Shown piece after piece: positions 45,449-57,180 of a stretch of 64,000 nt of DNA. Where the stretch lies: NCBI GenBank assembly GCA_015143295.1, contig CM026554.1:51706627-51770626 (forward strand). The letters run 5' to 3'. The stretch's first letter is position 1; every line of letters starts with the position of its first letter. A program made the translations under genes and the position numbers. The DNA is from Tetracentron sinense (lineage: Eukaryota > Streptophyta > Magnoliopsida > Trochodendrales > Trochodendraceae). Below the pieces are notes generated by a model, which was not told where the DNA came from, made no database searches, and saw only the letters and a program-made list of their open reading frames with translations.

Positions 45449-48131
45449 ATGACTACCGAAAAGACCATTGTTCCTACCCCAGTTGTGGCACAAGTGCCAA
45501 CTATGCCAATTGCAGGCCCCATTACTCATGGTGAAAAGCCTGAGAAATTTAATGGGACAGATTTCAAGAGATGGTAGCAGAAGATGCTGTTCTACCTTAC
45601 CACATTAAATCTGGCAAGATTCTTGCAAGAGGATGCCCCTACCCTGAAAGAGGGTGAGTCTGACCGAATGGTAGTTGCTGCTATTGAAGCATGGAAACAT
45701 GCTGATTTCTTGTGCAAGAACTACATCTTGAACGGTCTGGACAATGTATTATATAATGTATATAGTCCAATTAAGACCGCTAAAGAGTTATGGGAGTCTT
45801 TGGACAAGAAATATAAGACTGAGGATGTCGGGATGAAGAAATTTGTGGTTGGAAGATTTCTTGACTTCAAAATGGTTGATTCAAGAACTGTTATAAGTCA
45901 AATTCAAGACCTCCAATTGATCCTCCATGAGATCCATGCTGAAGGAATGATGATAAGTGAATCATTCCAAGTTGGTGCTGTAATTGAGAAGTTGTCTCCA
46001 TCATGGAAGGACTTCAAAAATTACCTAAAACACAAGAGAAAGAAAATGAGGGTAAATGACTTGATTGTCCGACTCAGAAATGAGGAAGACAATAGAGTAT
46101 CTGAAAAGAATGCTGGAAAACAAGTTCTTGAGTCAAAGGCTAATGTGGTGGAACATAAGTCCAGGAAAATGAACCATTCTGAAGCTGGTCCAAGTCAGAA
46201 GCAAAAAGGCAAGGAACAAAAAAGGTTCAAGGGCCTTTGCTACATCTGTAATAATTCAGGGCATGTGGCTAAGAACTGCAGAAACCGGAACTTCCAAGGG
46301 AAATCCAAGAAGGGATCTACTCAGGCTCATATTACTGAAGTTGAGAACATCACTGATGATGTTAATGACATGCACCTGTCTGCAGTTGTATCTGAAGTGA
46401 ATATGGTGATGAATCTCAGACAATGGTGGGTAGATAATGGAGCAACTCGACATATCTGTTCAGATAGGAGTGCATCCAGTAACTATCATAGAGTTACTGC
46501 AGTAGAAAAGCTCTACATGGGAAACTCCTCTACTTCAACAGTTCAAGGATTCGGGAAGATGGTTCTGAAGATGACTTCAAGAAAAGAGCTTACATTGAAT
46601 GATGTCTTGCATGTACCAGACATCAAAAAGAATCTTGTTTCTGGAGCACTTCTAAGCAAGAATGGTTTCAAGTTGGTTTTTGAGTCAGACAAATTTGTTC
46701 TGACTAAAAATGGGATGTATGTTGGCAGAGGTTATCTATGTGATGGTCTATTTAAAATGAATGTAATGGTTGTGATGCCTTCGGGCAATAACAATAATAA
46801 AGCTAGTTCTTCTGTTTATATGCTTGAGTCATTTGATTTATGGCATGCTAGATTAGGACATGTTAATTTTGATTCAATTCGTAGGCTTGCTAATTCAGAG
46901 TTAATTCCTAAAATTCAATTTGACTCAAATAATAAATGTGAAATATATGTGGAATCCAAATTATCCAGAACTTCTTTTCATTCAATTGAAAGAAGTACTG
47001 AACCTTTAGGATTGATTCACAGTGATATCTGTGATTTAAAATTTGTGCAAACAAGAGGTGAGAAAAAGTATTTCATCACCTTTATTGATGATTGCATAAG
47101 GTACTGTTATTTGCTAAGTAACAATGATGAGGCTTTGGACATGTTCAAACTTTATAAAAGTGACGTTGAAAATCAACTTAACCAAAAGATAAAGATGCTA
47201 AGAAGCGATAGAGGAGGTGAATATGTGTCACCATTTGCTGAATTTTGTAAAGAACATGACATAATTCATCAAACAGTCGCTCCTTACTCACTTGAACAGA
47301 ACAGTATTGCTGAACGCAAAAACCAAACTCTAAAGGAAATGATGAATACATTATTAATCAGTTCAGGTTTGCCTTAGAACTTGTGGGGGGAAGCAGTCTT
47401 ATCTTCAAATTATATTCTTAACAAATTACCCCACAAGAAGATAGACAAGATACCCTATGAGTTATGGAATGGTCGAAGACCTTCCTACAAATACTTAAAA
47501 GTGTAGGGGTGTCTAGCAAAGGTAGCAGTTCCTGCTCCTAAGAAGGTTAAGATAGGACCAAAGACAGTGGATTGCATTTTCATTGGATATGCTCACAATA
47601 GTAGTACATATCGGTTTCTTGTACACAAGTCAGATATTCCTGACATACATGTCAATACAATCATTGAATCAAGGAATGCATCTTTCTTCGAAACTGTATT
47701 TCCTTGTAAGGTTATACAAGAACATAATCCTATAAAAAGGATACATGACACTATTAATAGTGATCATCGAGAAAATATAGACCAGGAGTCTATAGAAAAA
47801 GAAAATGAAGATGAACCAAGGCGTAGTAAAAGAGCAAAAACTACTACATCTTTCGGTCCTGATTTTCTAACTTATTTGTTGGAAAATGAGTCTCAAAACT
47901 TTAAAGAAGCCATATTTTCTCTAGAAGCACCTTATTGGAAAGAGGCTATAAATAGTGAAATCGAATCCATTATGCAAAATCATACTTGGGAACTGGTGGA
48001 TCTTCCTCCTGGGAATAAACCATTAAGATGTAAATGGATATTCAAGAAGAAGATGAAAGCTGATAAAACGATTGACAAATACAAAGCAAGACTTGTAGTA
48101 AAGGGCTACAAGCAAAATGAAGGTATCTATT
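45449..48131 (+). pseudogene. Copia gag-pol, first part (gag, protease, integrase, RT start)
   Basis: From ATG at 45449 (MTTEKT) the frame hits TAG at 45575, then stays open from 45578 to 47377. Recognisable in order: a UBN2-type gag domain ([17 protein letters not shown]), the CCHC knuckle [14 protein letters not shown], the protease [12 protein letters not shown] (usual form D-S-G), the integrase entry LWHARLGH with the second zinc cysteine replaced (CEIYVESK), core acidic residues in HSDICD and SDRGGEY, and the AERKN motif. Stops at 47375 and 47504 fall at conserved Q and W positions. RT begins at WKEAINSEIESI and runs to KGYKQNEGI, where the 4.1-kb insert enters. Non-functional. Confidence 0.93.
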
Positions 48132-49379
48132 ATTTCTGTGAGCATGGGATTTTCCTACCCACTTTCACATTATGGTTTGGTTTGACTAAGAGTCGCCACC
48201 TATTCATTCTTAGGGATAGATCCCGAGTGATTTGGATAAGGCAAATGGTCTATCAGAGTTAGGGTAAGTGGTTCGATTAAGTCCTGGGGAAGGTGTTAGG
48301 CACCCCAAGACCCCCGTTTTATAACGGTTACCTACTCCCTAAATTTAAGCCAATTTAAACTCAAAATTAATTAAAATACCTAAGTGTTTAAATAAATACT
48401 AGTACAAGAAAAAGAGAAAGCTAAATAGGCTAGGGTCAAACCCGAGTGAGGTTGCCTACGTACTCACAAAGTGAGATCAGACCGAGCGTAGTTCTGGCAC
48501 ATGAGCCCGTGCCAAAGCTAGGGGTGTGTGTGTGTGCATAGGGTGGTCAAGGGTTTAACCCAAAAGCTAGGGTTTAGTTGACCGGGTTGGTCAAGTGCTC
48601 AAGGGTAAGCTCTAACCGCGGTTAGAAGAGTGTAACTATGGTTAGGGACTAAACATAGTTAAGAAAGAGCCTAGTGAATTTTTTTTTGCATTTTGTATTT
48701 TTTTTTTGTTTTTGGATGTTTTTCATTTTTTTTTAATAGTAGTTTAGGCTCTTAATGCTAAAACTGTCCACAAGTCAATGTATGTCCTACTCATCACTTC
48801 CAATAAAGAATGTTAGTTCCATCCGGCTGTAGTCCTTGACTCCTTGCTAAAATCAGAATTTCTCTAGAGTAACATTTGTTAAAACTATTCAAACAAATTC
48901 TAGAGATTGACATGTAATTTTTTCAGAATATTTCAGTTGAAAAAGTAACCTGTAAGGCATGAGTAATCCGAGCTAAATGAACTCAGAGTCTACCTTGACA
49001 AGTCAATGGGTCCATGCTTAATATTCAAGAATCCTGGATAGCATAGAAATCAAAGAAATGCGGCCCCTAGAGTGATCGTGCTCTAGGCTACTCATCCAAT
49101 CATAAGGATATTTGAAAGGGAAAAAAATCTCGTACATGCCACGCGTCTGTAGCTGCTCAGCTGGTAGAGGAATGATAGCACAACTCCACCTGTGAATGAG
49201 TCTAAGGGGGCGGGTGTGCACCCTGAAATAAGCTCCGATGATAAAGTCAGTATAAGGCACATAGCACAGTATAAGGCACAAACACAATATAGTATATGGC
49301 ACAAGCACAAGCACAGTATATGACACAAGCACATGAACATAAGACACATAATAGTATAGAGATACTTATCGTGAGGGCA

Positions 49380-50160
49380 CTGAGCATATGCACTTGAGGA
49401 CGAGCTCTGGTGAGGCACTGGGTATATACACTTGAGGACGAGCTCTGGTGTTATGCTCTGGAGATTGTAGCTCAGGAGGCACAAAGAATATGGCACAGAC
49501 AATGTAGCTCGACAACGTAGCTCAGAAGGCACTGACAACGTAGCTCTGATAAGGCATTGGCAACGTAGCTCAGAAGGCACTGACAACGTAGCTCGGAAGG
49601 CACTGAGGACGTAGCTCTAGCTGGGATAACATAGCTCTGACAACGTAGCTCGGATAAGGCACTGGCAACGTAGCTCGGATAAGGCACTGGCAACGTAGCT
49701 CGGAAGGCACTGAGGACGTAGCTCAGATAACGCAGCTCGAATGACGTAGCTCTAGCTCTGATAACGTGCTCAGATAAAGCACAGACAACACAGCTCGGAT
49801 GACGTGCTCTGACAACGTGCTTTGATAAGGCGCTGGCAACGTATACGTTGTGCATCCGTTGTGCATCAGACAACGGGTACGTTGTACAGCAGACAACGTG
49901 TACGTTGTACAGCAAATAACGTACGTTGTACAGCTCACGACGGGTACGTTGTACATCAGACAACGGACAACGAGCTCGGCACTATGCACAACACAACGGG
50001 ACAACGGATTCGGCACCATACACAGCACAACGTATTCGGCACTATTCACAGCACAACGTATTCGGCATCATTCACAGCAGGCAACGCGACAACGTACTCG
50101 GCACCATTCACAGCGGACAGCGCTACAATGGATATGGCACTGTTCACAACGTCAGACACA
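49380..50160. repeat. Three successive minisatellite blocks in the probable solo LTR
   Basis: Block 1 (49390-49450): two units with CACTTGAGGACGAGCTCTGG. Block 2 (about 49490-49840): 23-25-bp units of the form AACGTAGCTCGGAAGGCACT, alternating with a GATAAGGCACTGGC variant. Block 3 (about 49840-50160): first units with TACGTTGTACAGCAGACAACG, then about 30-bp units with CAACGTATTCGGCACCATTC. Units differ but share AACGT at their joints. The frames across it are artefacts of the repeats. Confidence 0.9.
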
Positions 50161-50408
50161 AGTTCAAGTATGATTGTACTCACCAGATGATCAACTGCAA
50201 GGCCGTGCAAGTGGCAATGTGACCATTCATGGAGAGCATCATGCAGACATGACCTATTTGAGAGACTTTGACGGCCATAAACGCTTGTAAGGCCATAAAG
50301 AGCACCAAGTAGCCGGAGAATACCAAAGGAAGATGAGAGAATCAGGGGAGTGGCCATCTACACAGCACTTCGGGGTAGGGGTGTGAATGACTCAAGCTTC
50401 TCAGATCT

Positions 50409-50470
50409 CTCTCTTCCTCTTCCTCTTCCTCTTCCTCTTCCTCTTCCTCTTCCTCTTCTTCTTCTTCTGT
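50409..50470. repeat. (CTCTTC)n microsatellite
   Basis: About eight CTCTTC units followed by CTT units; it generates artificial poly-Leu/Phe and poly-Glu/Arg frames. Confidence 0.97.
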
Positions 50471-52234
50471 CATTTCTCTTCTCTCTTGCCTTTCGCACCA
50501 TCCATCTTTGCCTTTTGCACCATCCTCCTTGCCTTTCGCACCATCCTCCCTCTTGCGCACCATCCATCTCTTCTCTCCGGTGATTCTTGCTTATTTATTG
50601 GCAATTTGAGTCATCATGACTTGTGCAGTCATGATAAGATCACCTGTCAGACAACACTCAAGTGAGCCAGCACATAGCCCAAGTGGGCTTATGTCGGTTA
50701 AATTGTCAGAATTTGTGAGCATGAGAAATCCCTATTTTATCCCTTCTTTTTATTCTTTTTTACGAATTTTATCCGTTACAATATTAAAGTGCATCAAATA
50801 TGTATTTGGCATTTTACAACTATAAAATTACAATATATTATTCACTGGATACCATTGTTAGCCAAATCCATCACAGAGAATCATTAAAATCATGGATGCA
50901 GAGTCCATACGAACAACTTGAGATGCAGAGATCATGGTGTCGCATGTGTTTTTTATTTACATGAATCTACGGTATTTACGAAGCAAATGGATTAGTTTGA
51001 TTTAGACATGTGAGTTATGAATAAAAAGATCTAACCAATCTGTATTTCATAATACTCATGAGATAAACTCAGGCAAGAAAGACAACACTTACCCAAATAC
51101 TGCCACAGGTTCAGAAAATTTCAGAGCAATCCCTCTTCCTTAGCTTTGCATGTGGTAAAAATCCAGCTTACTTTCCTTCCTTATGGTTGGGAAAGGCGAG
51201 CGTGGCTAGAGAGTGAAACAGGGTGTGCTCGAGAGAAGATGGGGGAGAGGTGGACTCGGTGGGCAGCGATGAAAGCTTGAACTATGAGCTAGAGCAGCTG
51301 CAAATAGGGCCTAAGAGAGAGAGAGAGCAGCCCCTCCCCTCTGTATTCTGTTGGGGTATGAACAGAGATTGTTCGGGGGTTGTTATAAGGCTGAGAAATG
51401 GGCTATTCAATGGCTGTTCAAGGGCTGCTCGTGGCTGAGAATGGGGTTGGCAGAGGCTGTTACAGTCACTGTGGACAGAATTTTTTTTCCTCTCAAGCTT
51501 GGAAATGGGCTACTGTTTATGGGGATCAAGAGCCTTGGGGAAGCTAAGGAGTGTCCCAAAGGCTGGGACAAGGTTTGAGGAAGAGTGGACCAAGCTGTAG
51601 GGATGGATTCGGTGATGGTGGAGGTTTGAGGCCAGCAAAAAATGGTGTGGACAGGAATTTTTTTTGCTGAAACAGATTTTTTGTTTTTTGTGATTTTTCT
51701 CCCCCTCAGCACAGTGGCTATGGTAGGGGTTTTAAAGGAGAGTAGGGGAAGGGATAAGGTTCGCGGGTACTAGGCGTGGGGGACACTGTGGCCGAGAGCC
51801 AGGAGGAGCAGGGGACAGCAGCCTAGGTGGAGGTTTATGCACTGTCTCCACGAGGAAGACAGTGAACAGTGCTTTCAAAAATATATATATATATATTTTT
51901 TTTGGTCGTTTGGGCCCAACCCTCATACATGTGGGGAAGGTGAAGGTGGACCTTGCCATTGAGGGCATGAGTGTCCTAGAATTTGAATCTTGATGGTGTA
52001 GGCCCCACCCTAATGGACCCTAGAAGGTTATGGGCCCACAACAAGCCTTGGTTTCATTTTTTTTGGGGGGGGGTTTGTAATTGGATGCTAATGGGCCTTG
52101 AGCCCAAAAGCTTCTAGCCTAGGGTTTTTCTAGGGTTTAGGCTAGGGTTTGAACTAGGGCTAGATCAAGCTAACCATGGTTAAATTAATTAATCAAGGTT
52201 AAAGGGGGTGTAAAAATGGGGTGCTGACAATTTC

Positions 52235-53534
52235 GATACTTATTCATCAGTTACAAGGATAACATCAATCCGTATGTTAATAGCTATTGCTGCTATTAAC
52301 AACTTAGAGATACATCAAATGGATGTGAAAACTGCTTTCTTAAATGGTGATTTGAATGAAGAGCTTTACATGGAACAACCTGAAGGTTTCATAGTAAAAA
52401 ACCAAGAAAAGAAAGTATGTAAACTTGTTAAATCCCTTTATGGATTAAAACAAGCTCCTAAACAATGACATGAGAAATTTGACAATGTTATGATGTGAAA
52501 TGGTTTCAGGATAAATGAGTGCGATAGATGTGTTTATGTGAAAAACACTGAAATAACATGTCATTGTATATCTCTATGTGGATGATATGTTAATTATGGG
52601 TAGCAATAATGAAATCATTCAATCTACCAAAATGATGTTAAATAAATGATTTGACATGAAAGATCTAGGTGTTGCAGATATAATTCTAGGAATTAAAATT
52701 ACTAGAGCATCTGAATGACTCATCTTATCTCAATCTCATTACATTGAGAAGATCCTTGAAAAATTTATTAAGAATGATAAAAGTCTTGCAAAAATACCAG
52801 TAGATGTAAATTTACATCTAAGTAAGAATACTGGACAGAGAATTTCTCAGTTAGAGTATTCTCGGATTATTGATATTTTAATGTATCTCATGAACTGTAC
52901 AAGACCTGACATAGCATACTCAGTCAGCAAACTGAGTAGATATACTAGCAATCCAAGGGAAGACCACTGGAAAGCGATAGTTAGGGTTCTCAAATATTTC
53001 AGATATACCCAAAACTATAGATTGCACTATACAAGATATCTTGCTGTACTTGAAGGGTATAGTTATGCAAATTAGATATCTGATACTAAAGATTCAAAAT
53101 CCACTAGTGGATTTGTCTTTAAACTTGGAAGTGCATCGGTATCTTTGAAATCTTCTAAACAGACATGTATAGCCAGATCCACAATGAAATCTGAGTTTAG
53201 CTTTAGATAAAGCCGGTGAAGAAGCAGAATGACTTCGTCACTTTTTAGAAGATATTCCAAGTTGGCCAAACCTGTGCCAGCTATCTGCATACATTGCGAT
53301 AGTCAATCTGCGATTGTAAGGGCACAAAACAGTATGTATAACGGTAAATCTCGACATATACGTCGAAGACACAATACCGTGAAACAGTTGCTCTCAAATG
53401 GAATCATTTCCATTGATTATGTAAAGTCAAAGAATAATATAGCGGATCCGTTAACCAAAGATTTGATTTTAGAGCAAGTGTATAAATCATCGAGGGGAAT
53501 GAGATTAAAGTCTATATTTAAAGAGTCGACATAA
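52235..53534 (+). pseudogene. Copia pol, second part (RT core and RNase H)
   Basis: The RT resumes directly after the insert's target duplication. The first phrase is [20 protein letters not shown], followed by [19 protein letters not shown] and [11 protein letters not shown]. It is then stopped by TGA at 52466, at a conserved Trp. The catalytic YVDDML box is at about 52575-52595 in another frame. Further pieces are [20 protein letters not shown] and the RNase H/C-terminal part CIHCDSQSAIVRAQN and KNNIADPLTK, ending near 53534. Multiple stops and shifts make it inactive. Confidence 0.93.
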
Positions 53535-54100
53535 TGGAAACCCAACCTAACTGACTGGAGATTTCAAGATCTAATTTCAAAGGGACAACCTAATTGTGTG
53601 TAACTCAGTAATGTCACTGTGAATAATAAATTTCTTCATCCCATTTCTATGATAAAACAATGAAAGAATCTAGGGTAAGCATAACTTTTAATGATTCTTA
53701 TATATTGAAAATCCAAGTGGGGTATAATGAGATACTCCTAATAAGAGATCACCTATATAAGTGTGAAGAGGGGTCGCTTCTATAAGAATTTTAAAAAGTA
53801 AAATTCTTTAGAGCACTTATGAAAAATCAAGAGTTGTTCAATGCCAAAATGAACACAACCATGAGAACCAAAGATGTTCGAAAAGAAACTGTGTGAGTTC
53901 TATTATCTTGGTTTACACTACGGCTGAACAGTTTAAGACATCATGTTCACTCAATAGCCAGTAAATCCAATAGTACTTCACTACAGAAGGTTCAAGGCTA
54001 AAAGCTACATTTCCAGATGCAGTAACTTTTCACTTGTACTCTCTTTAGTGTCTGCATATATTCTGTATTCTGTCCAGGAATTTTCATTCATGTGGGGGAT
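53535..54100 (+). other. Copia 3' untranslated segment and polypurine tract
   Basis: Non-coding stretch ending in TGTGGGGGAT directly before the right LTR; the G-run is the likely polypurine tract. Confidence 0.75.
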
Positions 54101-55114
54101 TGTTGGAAAAAATTCTGTTTTGGAAAAACTGGGTGTTTTAGAAAAACAGTCTTTTCCTACAACTTTGACTCAAACTATAAGTGGGACCCACAAGGGTTTT
54201 GAGGCGGGTCCAAGTGGATCCGTGTTCTCTTTCATGAGGAGATTAACGTGGTATATTTATTTGTCCAAAATAGTGAAGTGGTGAATGAGAAATCCATCTC
54301 AAAGTGGGCCACTTGAACATGTGTTGTAACTTGAAGAATGGTAGAAAATAATTGTCCCACATTGGAAAACTATTGAAATCATAGTGTGGTTTATATACCT
54401 TTACCTTGGAGTCAAGGGTGGGCCATTGGGGCACCCAAATTTTGCGTAAGAGTGGGCCCATGCTCCAAAGTGGAACCAACCTCCACACATGCGCGCAGCC
54501 ACCCCGCCCCGACCCGACCGGGCCTATGTCCGAGTCCGGTCCGGCCGGCTGGCTTGGTGGGCCTTCAAGCTTGGCCCCTATATTTATTTTTGCTGGGGTG
54601 GGCCAAAGCCCATTCAACTTAAACATAACCCAACAATTTAACTCTCCAACAGTCATGTCTGTTGGATTTAAACTGAAACCCCAATAGTTATGATCTTTCT
54701 GAACAGTCTCCTTATTCTTTTATTTATAGCATTTCTTCATGCATTCTGGGGTATGAAAAAATTTGAATTCTTCTGCTCCCTACTTTCCTATTTCTCCTGC
54801 ATCCAAGTTGGTCTGCATTCGAGAGAGTACATATCATTACTAGTTCGCTGTGTTCTGGTGTTTCTAGTGGTAGTACCCAGAACGTGACTGTTGTATATTG
54901 GGAAACAAGTTGCTGAAGGCCGTGACCACCTGTGCGGGGCAATATTGTCTTAATGACATTGAATTTAATTCAAGCCTCAATCAGTAAAGTGCACTGTCCT
55001 CCTTTAATGTTCTGTTCTACTGTCATTGTTTATGTTCTGTAATTGTGTTTATCATTCAGTGATTTGTTTGTATGTACTTAGTATAACATACAGTAATTTA
55101 GAGTATATACAACA
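54101..55114 (+). repeat. 3' LTR of the copia element (1,014 bp)
   Basis: It starts TGTTGGAAAAAATTCTG and ends TATACAACA, collinear with the left LTR throughout, including the GC-rich patch near 54490-54545. Confidence 0.95.
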
Positions 55115-56423
55115 CCTGGTTCATTGGTTTGATTGGTTCGAATTTGGGTTTGCAATTCACAATTCGCCACTCTAGAGTGAGCCCAGTTCGCTAGGGGTAG
55201 GATGAGATAATTCATTTTTCTATTCGCTTAGGTTCTTTAGTTTAGTTCGCTACTTAAGTATGTAAAACAAAATATATATTTTATATTATATTATAAAAAT
55301 ATATATCTTTTAAGCATGTGAATAATATATTACAAATACTTATTTGAAAATATATAATTAAAATGGTGGAGTTACGTGTACACCAAGATTCTATGATCGC
55401 ACACCAAACTTAATAAAAAGATTTTTAACGGTTAACCACCCACCAAAGTAAATAAAATGACAATAATAACCTTTCATCTTCTTACTTTTTTCCTTGTCGT
55501 CTACGAAAGAATTGGCAACCCAATTACTCCATGATCTAAGAATCCTTATCAGACAATCATCTCTCTTCTTCCTTCTTCATCTTCATTTTGTCTTGGATCA
55601 AAGACCCCACAATAAAAAGAAAATATGACTCACCTATGTGATTGATGATGCTCTAATAGGTCTCAAATTAGGAGTTGTTGCATAGAATCATCATACATCT
55701 AACAATACTCGTTACCAAAAATCACCCATGTTCTTCAACCGTAGAATTTAAAAAAATCTCAGCCACATTCTTCTTGTAAACCCTAGTAGAAGAATCAAGG
55801 ACTCCCAGGAAAACTCAAGAATGGGAAATTAGTAAAACTTCAAACGAATGGTAAAATATAAATAAAATCTAGAAAAAAATGGAATAAAAAATAATATGAT
55901 AGTCTTGATGGGATTACACTTGTAATGCAGAGGTGAGACAAGGCAAGCAAAGTGTTAGATCTAACGAACCTTCAACAACAAGGGTTCAACAACATTGTGG
56001 TTGAGTCTTGATAGAGCTTTTAGGATTATTTTTGAACACGACAAGAAGAAGATAGATGTTTTCCATTTCTTTGGTTGAAGATAGGGTTGCAGGTTTTCAG
56101 TGTCTTTTGTTGAAGAGAGAAGACTATACTAGGTGTCTTTCGTAGACAAGGAAGAAGAAGATTAAAAAGGGTATTCTTGTCAATTTCTTATTTAAATGTG
56201 TAGTTAAAACTTAATTAAGTTTTATTTAAAATTTGCTGTGTCTCATAAATTATTGGTGTACGGTAAAACTATTATTAACAAAATACCATTTATGAACGGT
56301 TTGTGAAGTCAAAAGTAACAATTTGCCAAAAATTGCCATGAAACTGTGGTTCACTCAATTTGAACCGCACCACTCGGTAACCCTGGTTGTAATGCATACA
56401 CAAGAAAAATAAAAATTTAATTT

Positions 56424-56497
56424 CGCTAGAAGGAGGGCTTGAACCTCCGACCTTGTGGTTAACAGCCACACGCTCTAGCCAACTGAGCTATTCCAGC
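56424..56497 (-). tRNA. tRNA-Asn (anticodon GTT)
   Basis: On the minus strand the 74-nt gene starts GCTGGAATAGCTCAGTTGG (A box included) and has the anticodon loop CTGTTAACC with GTT. It has the B box GGTTCAAGCC and an acceptor stem GCTGGAA/TTCTAGC with one G-U pair and discriminator G. Four arms pair and there is no intron. A TTTTT run about ten bases downstream (AAAAA at 56411-56415) can terminate Pol III. It is a separate host gene about 40 bases from the end of the hAT-like element. Confidence 0.97.
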
Positions 56498-56825
56498 TTG
56501 CTTGATTAGCACTAACATTTCTAAATTCTTATATATTGTTATTTCTATTTGAATATTTAAGTAACATAAGAATAACAGAATTCCAAAGGAGACTAAAATT
56601 TAAGGCAATGAATTTCGTTATCACCACGTGTCGAGTGAAAGGCTTTTCTAGAGCATCTGCCAGAGGAAATCCACTGGAGCAAACCAGCGATCATCTTCAC
56701 TTGAGCATACTTTTGTATTTCCATTTTCCTCAGCCTAGGCCTATCTTTTAGCACGTGCAATGGTTTAACTGTTCCTTAATTTTTATTTTTTTTTAAGAAA
56801 CAGTTTTTAAAAAAGGTGCCAAATC

Positions 56826-57180
56826 ATAACCGGATGTGGCACATCCGGTTATCACCCCTAGAGGTCACCACGTGTCTCCTTTGACACCCCTTAACCGTAG
56901 GTAAGGTTCACCCAATCCTAGGATTCACCCACTTATTTTTGGTTTTTTTTAAAAAATATTAATTCTATTTTTAAAATTAAAAAATTATTTTTAATATTAA
57001 AAAAACTTTAAAAACAGTTTTTTAATTTTAAAAATAGAATTAATATTTAAAAAAAAAAACCAAAAATAGGTGGGTGAACCCTAGCGGTGGGTGAACCTTA
57101 CACATGGTTAAGGGGTGTCAAAGGAGACACGTGGCGACCTCTAGGGGTGATAACCGGATGTGCCACATCCGGTTATCACT
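56826..57180. mobile_element. Well-preserved foldback MITE with G-box/ABRE cores
   Basis: The arms are nearly complementary over about 130 bases each: CCGGATGTGGCACATCCGGT at both termini, then CACGTG at 56869-56874 and 57128-57133 (the latter as ACACGTGGC, an ABRE-type core), GACACCCCTTAACC-type and GTGGGTGAACC-type words around an AT-rich centre. It is the best-preserved member of the family at 12501, 32211 and 34600. It ends about 325 bases before the ATG at 57505. Confidence 0.9.

Larger units (their letters stand above)
48137..52229. mobile_element. 4.1-kb TG...CA insertion in copia pol, probable solo LTR
   Basis: It starts TGTGAGCATGGG, ends GGGTGCTGACA and is flanked by the identical 5-mer ATTTC (48132-48136 and 52230-52234), which is part of the interrupted RT. 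Neither end sequence recurs inside, and no gag or pol domain is visible, so a solo LTR is more likely than a complete element. Phrases AGAGTCGCCACCTATT and GGTGTTAGGCACCCC recall very large Ty3 Tat/Ogre-type LTRs; on that reading it lies on the minus strand, starting TGTCAGCACCCC. The interior carries complex tandem repeats and a CT-rich microsatellite. Confidence 0.85.
43332..55114 (+). mobile_element. Ty1/copia LTR retrotransposon with both LTRs and TSD
   Basis: Two LTRs (43332-44338 and 54101-55114) are flanked by the identical 5-mer CCTGG (43327-43331 and 55115-55119). Inside, in copia order, are gag, protease, integrase, RT and RNase H, broken by stops and by a 4.1-kb insertion at 48137-52229. 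A polypurine tract GTGGGGGA ends just before the right LTR. No standard tRNA-iMet primer site follows the left LTR, so the primer is unresolved. Over the first 265 LTR bases I count 17 differences by eye, 13 of them transitions, suggesting an insertion a few million years old. Confidence 0.95.
43319..56385. mobile_element. hAT-like foldback element split by a copia insertion
   Basis: The left terminus CAATGTTACC lies at 43319; the copia element enters at once, and the rest continues from 55120 to 56385, ending GGTAACCCTG. The complement of that end, CAGGGTTACC, matches the left terminus at eight of ten bases. Outer flanks GTTTTAAT (43311-43318) and GTTGTAAT (56386-56393) agree at seven of eight, a hAT-type target duplication. 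Without the insert, the element is about 1.28 kb. Subterminal GGTTCG and CGAACC words match the element at 41496. I see no transposase; 55380-56280 is AT-rich without a long frame. Confidence 0.85.

Noticed and set aside
49490-49840. Regular repeats with spacers, CRISPR-like at first sight
   Set aside because: Units are contiguous and divergent with no unique spacers, in plant DNA inside an LTR; it is a minisatellite.
49472-50222. Several overlapping frames of 98-164 residues in both strands
   Set aside because: They run through minisatellite units and repeat the same peptide words; no start context or homology.
50342-50665. Poly-Glu/Arg and poly-Leu/Phe frames
   Set aside because: Products of the CTCTTC microsatellite.
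51223-51438. 71-residue frame with acidic start, considered as a captured gene fragment
   Set aside because: Inside the probable solo LTR, no recognisable domain or exon borders.
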